A DNA stretch of 64,000 bases from Sphingomonas sp. (GCF_029239295.1 NZ_JAQZBC010000002.1:186001-250000); one strand, 5' to 3'. Shown: positions 1-9,857, counted from the first letter of the stretch. Notes: generated by a model not told the origin, from the sequence alone. Numbers and translations: made by a program.

Positions 1-182
1 TCCAGATCGGCGTGAACCACCGTCTTGGCATAAGCGTCCGCTTCCTCGGGGGTCAGCTTCATCAACCCGGCCGCCCACTGGCCGAGCAGGCGGTTGCGCC
101 GGGCGATGATGCGGAACGCGAGGTCCTCATCGCGCGCGAACTTGGTTTCAAAGGCGCGCTCGCGATCGTCGAAGGTAGTCAT
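1..182 (-). CDS. ATP synthase zeta subunit (DUF1476), 3' end cut off
   Basis: Reading leftward from ATG at 180-182 gives MTTFDDRERAFETKFARDED, followed by a stretch containing ARRNRLLGQWAAGLM and TPEEADAYAKTVV; the window ends before the stop, leaving about 60 residues of a family normally about 105 long. This opening matches the DUF1476 family, whose characterised member in Paracoccus is the zeta subunit, a natural inhibitor of the alphaproteobacterial F1F0-ATPase that acts through its N-terminal segment. Family assignment rests on recognisable sequence; the inhibitory role is known from the family, not shown here. The next gene downstream of its start is a membrane pyrophosphatase, also a proton-energetics gene. 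Confidence 0.85.
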   Translation of the reverse strand, partial: MTTFDDRERAFETKFARDEDLAFRIIARRNRLLGQWAAGLMKLTPEEADAYAKTVVHADL

Positions 183-252
183 GGCTGCTGCGTTGCTCCT
201 GTTTCAACCCGGGATAGGCAGCGCAGCGGCCCGACGCAATATTGCGGGTGTG

Positions 253-2439
253 TCAGCCTCCTCCGCCGCCGGCCAGCGCAGCCAGCAACAACAGCGCGAC
301 AATGTTGGTAATCTTGATCATCGGATTGACCGCCGGGCCTGCGGTATCCTTGTACGGGTCCCCGACGGTATCGCCTGTCACGGCCGCCTTGTGCGCCTCG
401 GATCCCTTGCCACCGTAGTTCCCGTCTTCGATATATTTCTTGGCATTGTCCCACGCGCCGCCGCCGCTGGTCATCGATAGCGCGACGAACAGGCCCGACA
501 CGATGACGCCCAGCAGCATCGCGCCAAGCGCAGCGAACCCGGAGGCCTGGCCATCGACTGCCGTGACCACGAAATACAGCAGGATCGGCGAGAGGACCGG
601 GAGCAGTGACGGTATGATCATCTCACGGATCGCCGCGCGGGTGACGAGATCGACCGTCCGACCATAGTTGGGCCGGCTCGTCCCTTCCATGATCCCGGGA
701 TTGTTGCGGAACTGTTCGCGCACCTCCTCGACCACCGCGCCAGCCGCGCGACCCACCGCGGTCATGCCGAACGCGCCGAACAGATAAGGCAGCAACGCGC
801 CTAGCAGCAGGCCAACGATGACATAGGGGTTGGACAAACTGAAATCGACGGCAATGTCAGGAAAGTAGGTTTGAAGATCAGTGGTATAGGCGCCGAACAA
901 CACCAGTGCAGCGAGGCCGGCCGAGGCGATGGCATAGCCCTTGGTCACTGCCTTGGTCGTATTGCCAACCGCATCGAGCGCGTCGGTCCGGTGCCGAACC
1001 TCGTCTTCGAGGCCCGCCATTTCGGCGATGCCGCCGGCGTTGTCGGTCACCGGGCCATAGGCATCGAGCGCGACAACCATCCCGGCTAGCGCCAGCATCG
1101 ACGTTGCGGCGAAGGCGATGCCGATCACGCCGGCCAGTTTGTACGTCGCGACCACCGCGACGACGATCACCAGCGTGGGCAGCGCCGTCGCCTCCAGGCT
1201 GATCGCCAACCCCTGGATCACGTTGGTGCCATGGCCAGTCTGGCTGGCATGGGCGATCGACTTCACCGGGCGGTAATTGGTCCCCGTATAATATTCAGTG
1301 ATCCACACGATGAGGCCGGTGACCGCCAGCCCGATCAGCATGCACCAGAACAGATCCATACCGGTGAACGCATCCGCCCCCGGAGCGCCCGTTACCTCAG
1401 TGACTGTAAGATCACCCGCCCCGCTGAGGATCGTGTCGCTGGTCGCCTCAAGGAAGCCAGACGCGCCGATCGGCGCGTTCAGGTCGCCCAGCGTCATCTG
1501 CGTCGCGATGTAGATCGCCGGAATGGCGAGCAGCGCGGAGGTCCAAAACCCCTTGTACAGCGCGCCCATGATCGATCCCTTCGATCCCAGCCGCACCATA
1601 TAGGTGCCGATGATCGAGGTGATGATGCACACGCCGCCGACGATCAGCGGCAGGCTCATCAGGTTCATCAGTTCGGCGGGCGCTGCCTGAATCAACAGCG
1701 CGATCGAGATCATCGTCACGCCCAGCGTGACCACATAGGTTTCGAACAGATCGGCGGCCATGCCGGCACAATCGCCGACATTGTCGCCCACGTTGTCGGC
1801 GATGACGGCGGGGTTGCGGGGATCATCCTCCGGGATACCCGCCTCCACCTTGCCGACCAGATCGGCGCCCACGTCAGCGGCCTTGGTGAAGATGCCGCCG
1901 CCGAGCCGCGCGAAAATGGAGATGAGCGATGCGCCGAACGCCAGGGCAGTCAGCGCCTCGATGATCACGCGCGCATTGGGCGCGTAGCCGGCAGGCCCGG
2001 TCAAATACCAGAAGAAGCCCGCGATCGCGAGCAACCCCAGGCCAGCGACCAGCATTCCCGTGACCGCGCCCGAGCGGAACGCCATCGTCAGGCCGCCCTG
2101 CAGGCTGCCGCGTGCGGCCTCCGCGGTGCGGACATTGGCCCGAACCGAGATGTTCATGCCGACATAGCCTGCGACGCCGGACAGAACCGCGCCGATCACA
2201 AATCCAACGGTGGATAAGGTGCCGAGCGTGGCGAAGATGATGATGGCGACGACCACACCAACGATCGCAATGGTGGTGTACTGCCGGCCCAGATAGGCCT
2301 TGGCCCCTTCCTGGATGGCGGCGGCGATATCCTGCATCCGGTCATTGCCCGGAGAAGCACGTAGGACTTGTTGGCTGGTTACGATGCCATAGACCACGGC
2401 CAACAGGCCGCAGAGGATGGCGATATAGACCGTAGTCAT
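253..2439 (-). CDS. hppA: Membrane-bound H+-translocating pyrophosphatase, K+-independent type
   Basis: A 728-residue integral membrane pump that couples pyrophosphate hydrolysis to proton export. The signature motifs are all present: [16 protein letters not shown] near residues 184-199, the acidic [19 protein letters not shown] loop at about 215-233, [19 protein letters not shown] near 458-476, and a C-terminal [18 protein letters not shown]. About 15-16 hydrophobic segments alternate with these loops. The diagnostic segment [10 protein letters not shown] carries Lys496 and Thr499, the combination known in K+-independent H+-PPases, whereas K+-dependent ones have Ala and usually Gly/Ala there. 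The C terminus is a short glycine run (five Gly). It likely recycles the PPi made in biosynthesis; thiL, a nucleotide-using kinase, lies upstream on the same strand with a 213-bp gap. Confidence 0.96.
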   Translation of the reverse strand: MTTVYIAILCGLLAVVYGIVTSQQVLRASPGNDRMQDIAAAIQEGAKAYLGRQYTTIAIVGVVVAIIIFATLGTLSTVGFVIGAVLSGVAGYVGMNISVRANVRTAEAARGSLQGGLTMAFRSGAVTGMLVAGLGLLAIAGFFWYLTGPAGYAPNARVIIEALTALAFGASLISIFARLGGGIFTKAADVGADLVGKVEAGIPEDDPRNPAVIADNVGDNVGDCAGMAADLFETYVVTLGVTMISIALLIQAAPAELMNLMSLPLIVGGVCIITSIIGTYMVRLGSKGSIMGALYKGFWTSALLAIPAIYIATQMTLGDLNAPIGASGFLEATSDTILSGAGDLTVTEVTGAPGADAFTGMDLFWCMLIGLAVTGLIVWITEYYTGTNYRPVKSIAHASQTGHGTNVIQGLAISLEATALPTLVIVVAVVATYKLAGVIGIAFAATSMLALAGMVVALDAYGPVTDNAGGIAEMAGLEDEVRHRTDALDAVGNTTKAVTKGYAIASAGLAALVLFGAYTTDLQTYFPDIAVDFSLSNPYVIVGLLLGALLPYLFGAFGMTAVGRAAGAVVEEVREQFRNNPGIMEGTSRPNYGRTVDLVTRAAIREMIIPSLLPVLSPILLYFVVTAVDGQASGFAALGAMLLGVIVSGLFVALSMTSGGGAWDNAKKYIEDGNYGGKGSEAHKAAVTGDTVGDPYKDTAGPAVNPMIKITNIVALLLLAALAGGGGG

Positions 2440-2593
2440 CGCGTTCCTTCCCCTAACGTGGCCGATCGGCCCCGCGCCTGGGCGGTAACCGCCGGTCTCC
2501 CATGATTATCGTTCTTGTATGACGGAGCGTAACCACGCCGCAGGAAAGTGCAAGGCGCCAATAACAACAGCTATTTGAGCCGCCAAAGGCTTA

Positions 2594-2612
2594 AATGATG
2601 CCCTGCATCATT
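2594..2612. other. Small hairpin between thiL and hppA
   Basis: AATGATG and CATCATT form a perfect 7-bp stem around a CCCTG loop, in the 213-bp gap downstream of thiL and upstream of hppA. There is no T-run on either side, so it is not a clear intrinsic terminator. It could be a weak transcript end or part of the hppA leader. Confidence 0.3.
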
Positions 2613-2652
2613 GATGATGAACGCGCTTTGACTGGTGTTCGACTTTGGCGCG

Positions 2653-3543
2653 TCAGGCGCGATGTTCGAACCCGAGCCGCGATGGCAAGGCGACGGGCGC
2701 CCCGGCATGGGTCAGGGAAAGTCCCTTGCCCGCTTCGAACGCGCCGATGCAGGTTGCGATGCTCGTGGGCGCGACATCCGACGGAAGCGCGCACAGCAGT
2801 TGATAATCATCGCCCGCCGTCGCTGCGGCTAAAACGTCGTCGCCCGCATAGCTGCGATAGGCCGGTGACAAGGGTATCCTGTCGAGCGCGATGGTCAGAG
2901 CCAGCCCGCTTGCCGCCGCCATCCGCCAACCGTCGATCAGTAGCCCGTCCGAAACGTCCATCATTGCGTGAGCCAGCGGCGCGAGCGTTCGCCCCTCCGC
3001 AAGCCGCGGGCGGGGTCGGCGGTAAGCGGCAAGAAGCGCCTCGGGCCCGGCCCCGTCCCGAGCCACCTTCAATCCGGCGCCGGCGTCGCCGATGGTGCCG
3101 GTCACCCATAATCGGTCCCCCGCCTTCGCGCCGGACCGCCGCGGCGGCGCATCGGCGCGCCCGATCGCCGTCAGCGTCAACACCCGCGGCGCACCCTCCG
3201 GAAGCGCGACCGTGTCACCGCCGAGCAGCGGGCAATCAAGCGCCGAGAGGCACGCATTCAGACCTGCCAGAAACGCCCGGTCCCATGACGTGTCAGACAG
3301 GGGATAGTTGAGCAGCACACCCACTGGCGCGGCGCCCTTGGCGGCGAGATCGGACAGGTTCACCGCAACCAGCTTCCACGCCACGTCGCCCGGCGGGTCG
3401 TCCGGCAGGAAATGCACGCCCGCCACCATCGTGTCGGTGGTGATGACCAGATCGCCCAGCCGCGCGACATCGTCGCTCAGCCCATGCGCGCCCTCATGCA
3501 ACGGCAGGCGGCGCAGCGCGGTGATGAACTCGGCCTCGGTCAT
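2653..3543 (-). CDS. thiL: Thiamine-monophosphate kinase
   Basis: ThiL phosphorylates thiamine monophosphate to the active cofactor thiamine pyrophosphate using ATP. The 296-residue protein has the AIR-synthase/PurM fold signatures: an N-terminal LSDDVARLGDLVITTDTMVAG metal and ATP segment, AVNLSDLAAKGA, PLLGGDTV, WVTGTIGDAGAG, and MDVSDGLLIDG in the second domain. The length is close to that of other ThiL proteins, slightly short at the C terminus. In many alphaproteobacteria thiL follows nusB; here the upstream neighbour is instead a metallo-hydrolase 37 bp away, so the two could be co-transcribed. The start at 3543 is the first in-frame ATG and places the MTEAEFITALRRLP segment where the family begins. 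Confidence 0.93.
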   Translation of the reverse strand: MTEAEFITALRRLPLHEGAHGLSDDVARLGDLVITTDTMVAGVHFLPDDPPGDVAWKLVAVNLSDLAAKGAAPVGVLLNYPLSDTSWDRAFLAGLNACLSALDCPLLGGDTVALPEGAPRVLTLTAIGRADAPPRRSGAKAGDRLWVTGTIGDAGAGLKVARDGAGPEALLAAYRRPRPRLAEGRTLAPLAHAMMDVSDGLLIDGWRMAAASGLALTIALDRIPLSPAYRSYAGDDVLAAATAGDDYQLLCALPSDVAPTSIATCIGAFEAGKGLSLTHAGAPVALPSRLGFEHRA

Positions 3544-3580
3544 GCGCCCTTATCCAACAATGGCGAGGTCGCGCGTCGGC

Positions 3581-4252
3581 TCACGCCTCCATCGCGTCGT
3601 CGCTGACGAACATATTCCACTGCCGCTCATGCGCGAAGGTGGACGGCTTGCCGTGGCCCGGGATGAATGCCGTCTCGCTGCCCAGCGGCCACAGCTTGGT
3701 CACGATCGAGTTGATCAGCGTCTTGTGATTGCCCTGCGGCAGGTCCGTGCGGCCGACCGAACCCTGGAACAGCACGTCGCCAACCTGAGCAAACTTAGAA
3801 GGCGCGTGGTGGAAAATGACGTGCCCAGCGGTATGCCCCGGCGTGTGATAAACATCGAGCGTCAGTTCGCCGACGGAGACGGTATCGCCATCCTCCAGCC
3901 AGCGATCCGGCTCGAACGGGACCCCGCGAATGCCCCAGTTGCGGCCGTCATCACCCAGCCGCGCCAGCCAAAACCGATCCTCCTCCTGCGGCCCCTCGAT
4001 CGGGACCCCGAGCTCCACCGCCAGCGGCTTGGCCTCCCCGGCGTGGTCGATATGCCCGTGCGTCAACAGGATCTTCTCGACCGTCACCCCGGCCTGCGCC
4101 ACCGCAGCCTTGATCTTCGGCAGGTCGCCGCCCGGATCGATCACTGCCGCCTTCTTCGTCTTGGTGCACCAGATGATCGTGCAATTCTGCTCGATCGGCG
4201 TCACCGGGACGATCATCGCACGCAGCGCTGGTTCGGTCGTTGTTTCGGTCAC
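3581..4252 (-). CDS. MBL-fold metallo-hydrolase, glyoxalase II-like
   Basis: A roughly 223-residue metallo-beta-lactamase-fold hydrolase with the two-metal site motifs THGHIDHAGE, YHTPGHTAGHV, GSVGRTDLP and a final FIPGHGKPST. It resembles the short glyoxalase II/YcbL-like group that hydrolyses thioesters such as S-lactoylglutathione; the exact substrate cannot be read from sequence. I choose the GTG at 4252 because GAGGAA lies six bases upstream; a longer GTG start at 4294 is possible and would add 14 unusual residues. It lies 37 bp upstream of thiL on the same strand. Confidence 0.82.
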   Translation of the reverse strand: MTETTTEPALRAMIVPVTPIEQNCTIIWCTKTKKAAVIDPGGDLPKIKAAVAQAGVTVEKILLTHGHIDHAGEAKPLAVELGVPIEGPQEEDRFWLARLGDDGRNWGIRGVPFEPDRWLEDGDTVSVGELTLDVYHTPGHTAGHVIFHHAPSKFAQVGDVLFQGSVGRTDLPQGNHKTLINSIVTKLWPLGSETAFIPGHGKPSTFAHERQWNMFVSDDAMEA

Positions 4253-4372
4253 GTGCGGTTCCTCGGGGACTGGCGCCTGGTGGGCGGCACCCACTGCTAA
4301 CCCGCGGATCGCATCAACCGCAAGGCAGGAGCGTCAGCTGCCGCGGGGTTGCCGCCACGGGCGGGGACGGGC

Positions 4373-6172
4373 ATGGCGCGTGCCATGTCCCTCGCCGCAC
4401 CCTTCGTGCTGCTCGACGATGCCCGTTCCGGAGGCGCCGCTGCACGCCTTTATCGCGACCCGGTCGCGATCATCGAAGCGCAAACGGTGGATCAGGTCGC
4501 GCCCGCGTTGGGCCGCGTGCGCGCCGGCATCTCGGCCGGGCATCACGCCGCGGGCTTCCTTACCTATGAGGCGGCCCCCGCGTTCGAACCTCGGGCCGTC
4601 GGCCGGCGAACTGATACGCACATCGCCCCCCCGACGCCGCTTCTCTGGTTCGGATTATTCGCGACGGCAGAGGAAGTAAGCGATCCCGCAGCCTACCTGC
4701 CCGATGGCGCCGGCGCCTGGATCGGCGCGCCGGAGCCGACGATCTCGCGCGAGGCCTACGACGTTGCGCTGCGGCAGGTGCTGGATCTGATCGCGGCGGG
4801 CGACGTATATCAAGCGAACTTGACCTTCCGGGCGCGCGTTCCCTTCGCCGGCGATCCGCTGGCGCTATATGCCGCGGTCCGGAGTCGCGCCGCCGCCGGT
4901 TGGGGCGCGATCGTTGCGACAGGTGACCATCTTCAGCTGTCCTTTTCGCCGGAACTGTTCTTCCACCTCCAGAGTGACGCGCTGACCTGCCGGCCGATGA
5001 AGGGGACGGCGCGCCGTGCCGCCGATCCATCGCGCGACGATCAAGTGGCGGACGCGCTGGCGGAGGATGAGAAGCAGCGCGCCGAAAACCTGATGATCGT
5101 GGACCTGATGCGCAACGATCTGTCGCGCGTCGCTGCGGCCGGCAGCGTCAGGGTGCCGGCGCTGTTCGCGGTGGAGCGGTATCCGACGGTTCATCAGATG
5201 ACCTCCACCGTCACCGCGCGCCTTGCGCCCGACCGGGATGCGATTGACGTGCTTGCCGCGCTATTCCCCTGCGGATCGATCACCGGCGCGCCGAAGGTTC
5301 GCGCCATGCAGGTGCTCAGCGACATCGAGCAATCGCCGCGCGGTGCCTACACGGGATCGATCGGGGCGATCAGCCCGAATGGCGATGCGCAGTTCAACGT
5401 CGCCATCCGAACGCTCGTGATCGCAAATGGCGACGATCATGCCACGCTGGGGCTTGGCGGCGGTATCGTCGCCGACAGCAACGCCGATAGCGAGTGGGAC
5501 GAAGCGCTGGCGAAAGGCGCCTTCCTGACGCATGGCCAGCGGACACCCGACCTGATCGAAACGATGCGCTTCGATCCCGATGCCGGCATTCTGCTGATCG
5601 AACGGCATCTCGCCCGAATGAAGGCGAGCGCCGCACGGCTCGGCTTCGTCTTCGATCGCCATGACGCGCGCAACGAATTGCAGGCCGCCACCTTCCGCCT
5701 GCGTGCGCCGGCGCGGATCCGGCTCCTCCTCAGCCAGAGCGGCAGGATCACGATCGAGGTCGCCCCGATGCCACCGGCCCGCCCCGCACCGCTCGAGGTA
5801 ACACTCGTACCTCTGCCGGTCAGCCGGTCCGACTACCGGCTGCGACACAAGACCAGCAATCGGCGCTTCTACGACGAAGCCCGGCGTGTCGGCGGCACGG
5901 CGGAGGTGGTGTTCGTCGACCCGGACGGGTTCCTTACCGAAGGCAGCTTCACCAACGTCTTCGTTGAGCGCAACGGACGGCTGCTGACCCCGCCGCTGGC
6001 GCGTGGCTTGTTGCCCGGCGTCCTCCGCGCCGAACTGCTCGAAACCGGGCGCGCGACCGAGCAGAATTTGACCCCGGCCGACCTCGCCGCTGGGTTTTAC
6101 GTCGGAAATGCGTTGCGCGGGCTCATTCCCGCGCTCGTGGCGGTTGCGGAGGCGGGAGGCCGGTCGCTATAG
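4373..6172 (+). CDS. pabB: Aminodeoxychorismate synthase component I fused to 4-amino-4-deoxychorismate lyase
   Basis: This single protein (about 599 residues) carries two consecutive steps of p-aminobenzoate synthesis for folate. The N-terminal two thirds is a chorismate-binding enzyme with PMKGT (the Lys that separates PabB from TrpE), ENLMIVDLMRNDLSRVA, PTVHQMTS and CGSITGAPKVRAM. The C-terminal third, from about residue 395, is a class IV PLP aminotransferase fold with the likely cofactor Lys in LRHKTSNRRFYDE, and LTEGSFTNVFVE and LARGLLPGVLR. The fusion joins aminodeoxychorismate formation to pyruvate elimination. A separate glutamine amidotransferase (PabA) is not in the window. The start could be ATG 4373 or ATG 4385; both lie behind G-rich sequence. 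Confidence 0.92.
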   Translation: MARAMSLAAPFVLLDDARSGGAAARLYRDPVAIIEAQTVDQVAPALGRVRAGISAGHHAAGFLTYEAAPAFEPRAVGRRTDTHIAPPTPLLWFGLFATAEEVSDPAAYLPDGAGAWIGAPEPTISREAYDVALRQVLDLIAAGDVYQANLTFRARVPFAGDPLALYAAVRSRAAAGWGAIVATGDHLQLSFSPELFFHLQSDALTCRPMKGTARRAADPSRDDQVADALAEDEKQRAENLMIVDLMRNDLSRVAAAGSVRVPALFAVERYPTVHQMTSTVTARLAPDRDAIDVLAALFPCGSITGAPKVRAMQVLSDIEQSPRGAYTGSIGAISPNGDAQFNVAIRTLVIANGDDHATLGLGGGIVADSNADSEWDEALAKGAFLTHGQRTPDLIETMRFDPDAGILLIERHLARMKASAARLGFVFDRHDARNELQAATFRLRAPARIRLLLSQSGRITIEVAPMPPARPAPLEVTLVPLPVSRSDYRLRHKTSNRRFYDEARRVGGTAEVVFVDPDGFLTEGSFTNVFVERNGRLLTPPLARGLLPGVLRAELLETGRATEQNLTPADLAAGFYVGNALRGLIPALVAVAEAGGRSL

Positions 6173-7399
<1,227 letters not shown>

Positions 7400-7450
7400 C
7401 CTGAGCCGCTCAATCGGGCGCAGTCACCGCACGAATGAACCTGAAAACGG

Positions 7451-7483
7451 TTCCACAATGGAAACGATTACTTTCCATTGTGG
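7451..7483. promoter_or_regulatory. 12-bp perfect dyad with nested half-sites
   Basis: CCACAATGGAAA (7453-7464) and TTTCCATTGTGG (7472-7483) form a perfect 12-bp inverted repeat with a 7-base spacer. A second dyad, TTCCA-CAA-TGGAA (7451-7463), lies inside the left arm. No T-run follows, so an intrinsic terminator is unlikely. Overlapping symmetric half-sites suggest a repressor operator or a structured leader for the small gene that starts at 7606. Confidence 0.45.
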
Positions 7484-7528
7484 ACGTACAAGGGCATCGG
7501 GCGCCCCCCTATATGCCGAACGGTCGAT

Positions 7529-7552
7529 GAACGCGGGTCCAACCTCGCGTTC
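7529..7552. other. Second inverted repeat upstream of the 44-aa gene
   Basis: GAACGCG (7529-7535) and CGCGTTC (7546-7552) are perfect 7-bp inverted arms; two further G-C pairs can form across a one-base bulge. It lies 54 bases before the ATG at 7606 and could be a structure in the leader RNA or an operator. Confidence 0.35.
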
Positions 7553-7605
7553 AGGCCGGGCGGCGTAACCACCGCATTCACGTAAACGAGATACAGAGCA
7601 CGCTT

Positions 7606-7740
7606 ATGACCCGCCTCCTCAAGTCCAGCTTCCTTTGGCAGTTCGCCGGTGGGTTCGTGCTCGGCGCGGTCGGCCTGTTCACGCTTACCCCGACCACGGA
7701 TCCGGTGACGGGCGCCCCCTCGGTTGAACAGGTTCGCTGA
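7606..7740 (+). CDS. 44-residue single-pass membrane peptide
   Basis: ATG at 7606 opens a 44-codon frame, MTRLLKSSFLWQFAGGFVLG followed by AVGLFTLTPT and a polar tail ending in EQVR. One hydrophobic helix spans about residues 9-28 and is preceded by Arg and Lys, predicting an N-in single-pass topology. Codon use is GC-rich at the third position, like its neighbours, which supports a genuine gene. The ribosome site is weak (GAGA). I recognise no family. The gene sits between the aminotransferase and the phosphoesterase with a long structured leader, so it may be separately regulated. Confidence 0.6.
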   Translation: MTRLLKSSFLWQFAGGFVLGAVGLFTLTPTTDPVTGAPSVEQVR

Positions 7741-7772
7741 TCACGGCGACGGCCTGCGGGCCGTCACACAGT

Positions 7773-7791
7773 TGAGACGAACCTGAGACGA
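7773..7791. promoter_or_regulatory. Candidate degenerate Pho box upstream of the PlcP-like gene
   Basis: TGAGACGA occurs twice, at 7773-7780 and 7784-7791, with exactly 11-bp period. On the other strand this reads TCGTCTC-n4-TCGTCTC, matching the 7+4 spacing and the GTC core of PhoB sites (CTGTCAT-n4-CTGTCAT) but differing at several bases. It lies about 70 bp before the ATG of a gene whose relatives are PhoB targets. Spacing and context support it; the base match is only partial. Confidence 0.28.
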
Positions 7792-7860
7792 AAGCGTCAC
7801 CGATCGGAGACGCGCCCGTAACGCACCATCGATAGAACCGCATGGCAGGGAGGGCCCGCC

Positions 7861-8724
7861 ATGCCGACGACCGTTACGTTCGCCGACGTCACCGACCTTA
7901 CTGATTTCGCTTATTCGCGGCCGCATGTTCCCGAACGCTCGGTCGAGCGGATGCGGTATCGCACCATCTGGATCAGCGACGTCCATCTCGGCACCCGAGG
8001 GTGTAATGCCGGGATGCTCATCGACTTCCTCGACCATGTCGACAGCGACACCATGTACCTGGTGGGCGACATCGTCGACGGGTGGCGGCTGCGGCGAAAG
8101 TTCTACTGGCCCTCCGCGCATAGCGACGTGGTCTGGCGCCTGCTGAAACGGGCCGGCCGCGGCACCCGGATGGTCTTCATTCCGGGCAACCACGATGAGG
8201 CATTCCGGCAGTTCTGCGGGCTTGATTTCGGGGGTATCGCGATCCGCCGCAACGCGATCCACGTCACCGCCGATGGGCGACGATTGCTGGTCCTCCACGG
8301 CGACGAATTTGATGCCATCACGCTGGCGCATCGTTGGATCGCCCATGTCGGCGACACTGCCTATGGCCTGCTGATGCTCGCTAATCGCGGCGTGAACGCC
8401 TTCCGCCGACGGTTTGGCCTCCCTTATTGGTCGCTCAGCCAACATGCGAAGGCGCGGGTGAAGAACGCCGTCGCCTTCATCTCCCGCTTCGAGGAGGTCG
8501 TGGCGGAGGCTGCCGGTGCGCGGGGCGTCGACGGGGTGGTCTGCGGGCATATTCACACGGCGGAAATGCGCACGATCGGCGACATCGATTATTTCAACGA
8601 TGGCGATTGGGTGGAAAGCGCGACCGCGCTTGTCGAACATTTCGACGGACGAATGGAGATCGTGCACTGGGCCGAGGTGATGGCGTGCCGCAATGCCGGC
8701 GCCATCGTTGCGATTGCGGCCTGA
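7861..8724 (+). CDS. PlcP-like metallophosphoesterase (LpxH-related), predicted phospholipase C
   Basis: A 287-residue calcineurin-type phosphoesterase. Metal ligands are visible as SDVHLG (D40, H42), VGDIVDG (D70), PGNHDE (N110, H111), LHGDEFD (H146) and CGHIHT (H230, H232). Such proteins are usually labelled UDP-2,3-diacylglucosamine diphosphatase, but the rhizobial relative PlcP is a phospholipase C that releases diacylglycerol from phospholipids under phosphate starvation. The immediate downstream gene, nine bases away, is a glycosyltransferase of the type that glycosylates that diacylglycerol. I therefore prefer the PlcP reading; LpxH activity remains possible. AGGGAGGG precedes the ATG. 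Confidence 0.7.
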   Translation: MPTTVTFADVTDLTDFAYSRPHVPERSVERMRYRTIWISDVHLGTRGCNAGMLIDFLDHVDSDTMYLVGDIVDGWRLRRKFYWPSAHSDVVWRLLKRAGRGTRMVFIPGNHDEAFRQFCGLDFGGIAIRRNAIHVTADGRRLLVLHGDEFDAITLAHRWIAHVGDTAYGLLMLANRGVNAFRRRFGLPYWSLSQHAKARVKNAVAFISRFEEVVAEAAGARGVDGVVCGHIHTAEMRTIGDIDYFNDGDWVESATALVEHFDGRMEIVHWAEVMACRNAGAIVAIAA

Positions 8725-8733
8725 GGATGCCTG

Positions 8734-9750
8734 ATGCGGATCGCGATCGTTACCGACGCTTGGGCACCACAGGTCAATGGCGTGGTGCGCACCCTGCAAT
8801 CGCTGGTCGCCGAACTGCGTGCGATGAACCATGAGCCCATGGTCATCGCCCCCGATGCCTTTCGCTCGCTGCCTTGCCCGACCTACCCTGAAATCCGGCT
8901 GGCGCTCGCCGGACGCCGCGCGGTCGGCGCCCGCATCGCCGCGTTCGGCGCGGAGGCTGTCCATATCGCCACCGAAGGGCCGCTTGGCCTCGCAGCGCGG
9001 CGCTGGTGCCTCGACCGCGGCGTGCGGTTCACCACCGCCTATCACACGCAATTCCCTGACTACGTCGCGGCGCGCACCGGGGCGGACCCGACATGGGTGT
9101 GGCATCTTATCCGGCGTTTCCATCGGCGAGCCGACGCCGTGCTGGTATCCACCCCCACCATCCAGCACATGCTGGAGGCGCACGGCATCCATCACACGCG
9201 CCCGTGGGGCCGCGGCGTCTCGCGCGAATTCAGCGTTGAGGGCACGAAAGATCCCCTCATCACCGCGCTTCCGAGCCCGATCCTCCTCTACGTGGGCCGC
9301 GTCGCGGTGGAGAAGAACGTCGCGGCTTTTCTTGCGACGCCGCACCCCGGCAGCAAGGTCGTGGTGGGCGACGGACCGGCGTTGAGCACGCTTCGGCAGC
9401 GCTACCCCGATGCTCATTTCCTCGGTTCGCGCTTCGGAGACGCGCTCGCCGCCTGTTATCGCGCGGCCGACGTTCTGGTCTTTCCCAGCAAAACCGACAC
9501 CTTCGGCCTCGTCATGATCGAGGCGCTGGCCTGCGGAACACCGGTTGCGGCCTATCCCGTGCCCGGGCCGATCGACGTCTTGTCGTCAGCCAGCGGCGTC
9601 ATGGACGATGATCTGACCCGCGCGATCGCCGGCGCGTTGACGCTAGATCGCACGCGATGCGCGGCGGAAGGCAGGCAGCACAGTTGGCAATCGAGCGCCG
9701 AACAATTCTTGGCAGCCCTCGTGCCGGTCGCGGTTCCGCACGCGGCATGA
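8734..9750 (+). CDS. Family GT4 glycosyltransferase, Agt-like (diacylglycerol glycosylation predicted)
   Basis: A 338-residue GT-B glycosyltransferase. The N-terminal domain begins MRIAIVTDAWAPQVNGVVRT, the glycine-rich acceptor loop; the C-terminal domain shows YVGRVAVEKN, VVGDGP, and PSKTDTFGLVMIEALACGTP, the GT4 nucleotide-sugar site in which the first acidic residue of the usual E-x7-E is Asp. It is shorter than many GT4 enzymes (about 380). Tight coupling to the PlcP-like gene suggests it transfers glucose or glucuronate to diacylglycerol, making phosphorus-free membrane lipids as Agt does in Agrobacterium and marine relatives. Sugar specificity cannot be read from the sequence. Confidence 0.75.
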   Translation: MRIAIVTDAWAPQVNGVVRTLQSLVAELRAMNHEPMVIAPDAFRSLPCPTYPEIRLALAGRRAVGARIAAFGAEAVHIATEGPLGLAARRWCLDRGVRFTTAYHTQFPDYVAARTGADPTWVWHLIRRFHRRADAVLVSTPTIQHMLEAHGIHHTRPWGRGVSREFSVEGTKDPLITALPSPILLYVGRVAVEKNVAAFLATPHPGSKVVVGDGPALSTLRQRYPDAHFLGSRFGDALAACYRAADVLVFPSKTDTFGLVMIEALACGTPVAAYPVPGPIDVLSSASGVMDDDLTRAIAGALTLDRTRCAAEGRQHSWQSSAEQFLAALVPVAVPHAA

Positions 9751-9760
9751 CGCGACGGCG

Positions 9761-9835
9761 CTTGCCCTGACGGCAAGGGCACATTAAGTCACCACAGGTT
9801 AGGCGGCCGCTCCGGTAAGGGGCGGCCCTATTTGT
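9761..9835 (+). terminator. Possible terminator or attenuator after the glycosyltransferase gene
   Basis: Two hairpins lie in the 107-bp gap. The first pairs CTTGCC (9761-9766) with GGCAAG (9772-9777). The second pairs GGCCGC (9805-9810) with GCGGCC (9822-9827) and is followed by CTATTTGTTTCT, a modest T-rich tail. The second is the better terminator candidate for the lipid genes and could also be part of the trcR leader. Confidence 0.4.
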
Positions 9836-9857
9836 TTCTACCGAAAGGCTTTCCCGC

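Noticed and set aside
7741..9417. 558-codon minus-strand frame opposite the phosphoesterase and glycosyltransferase
   Set aside because: Composition is that of an antisense frame and the plus-strand genes have intact catalytic motifs.
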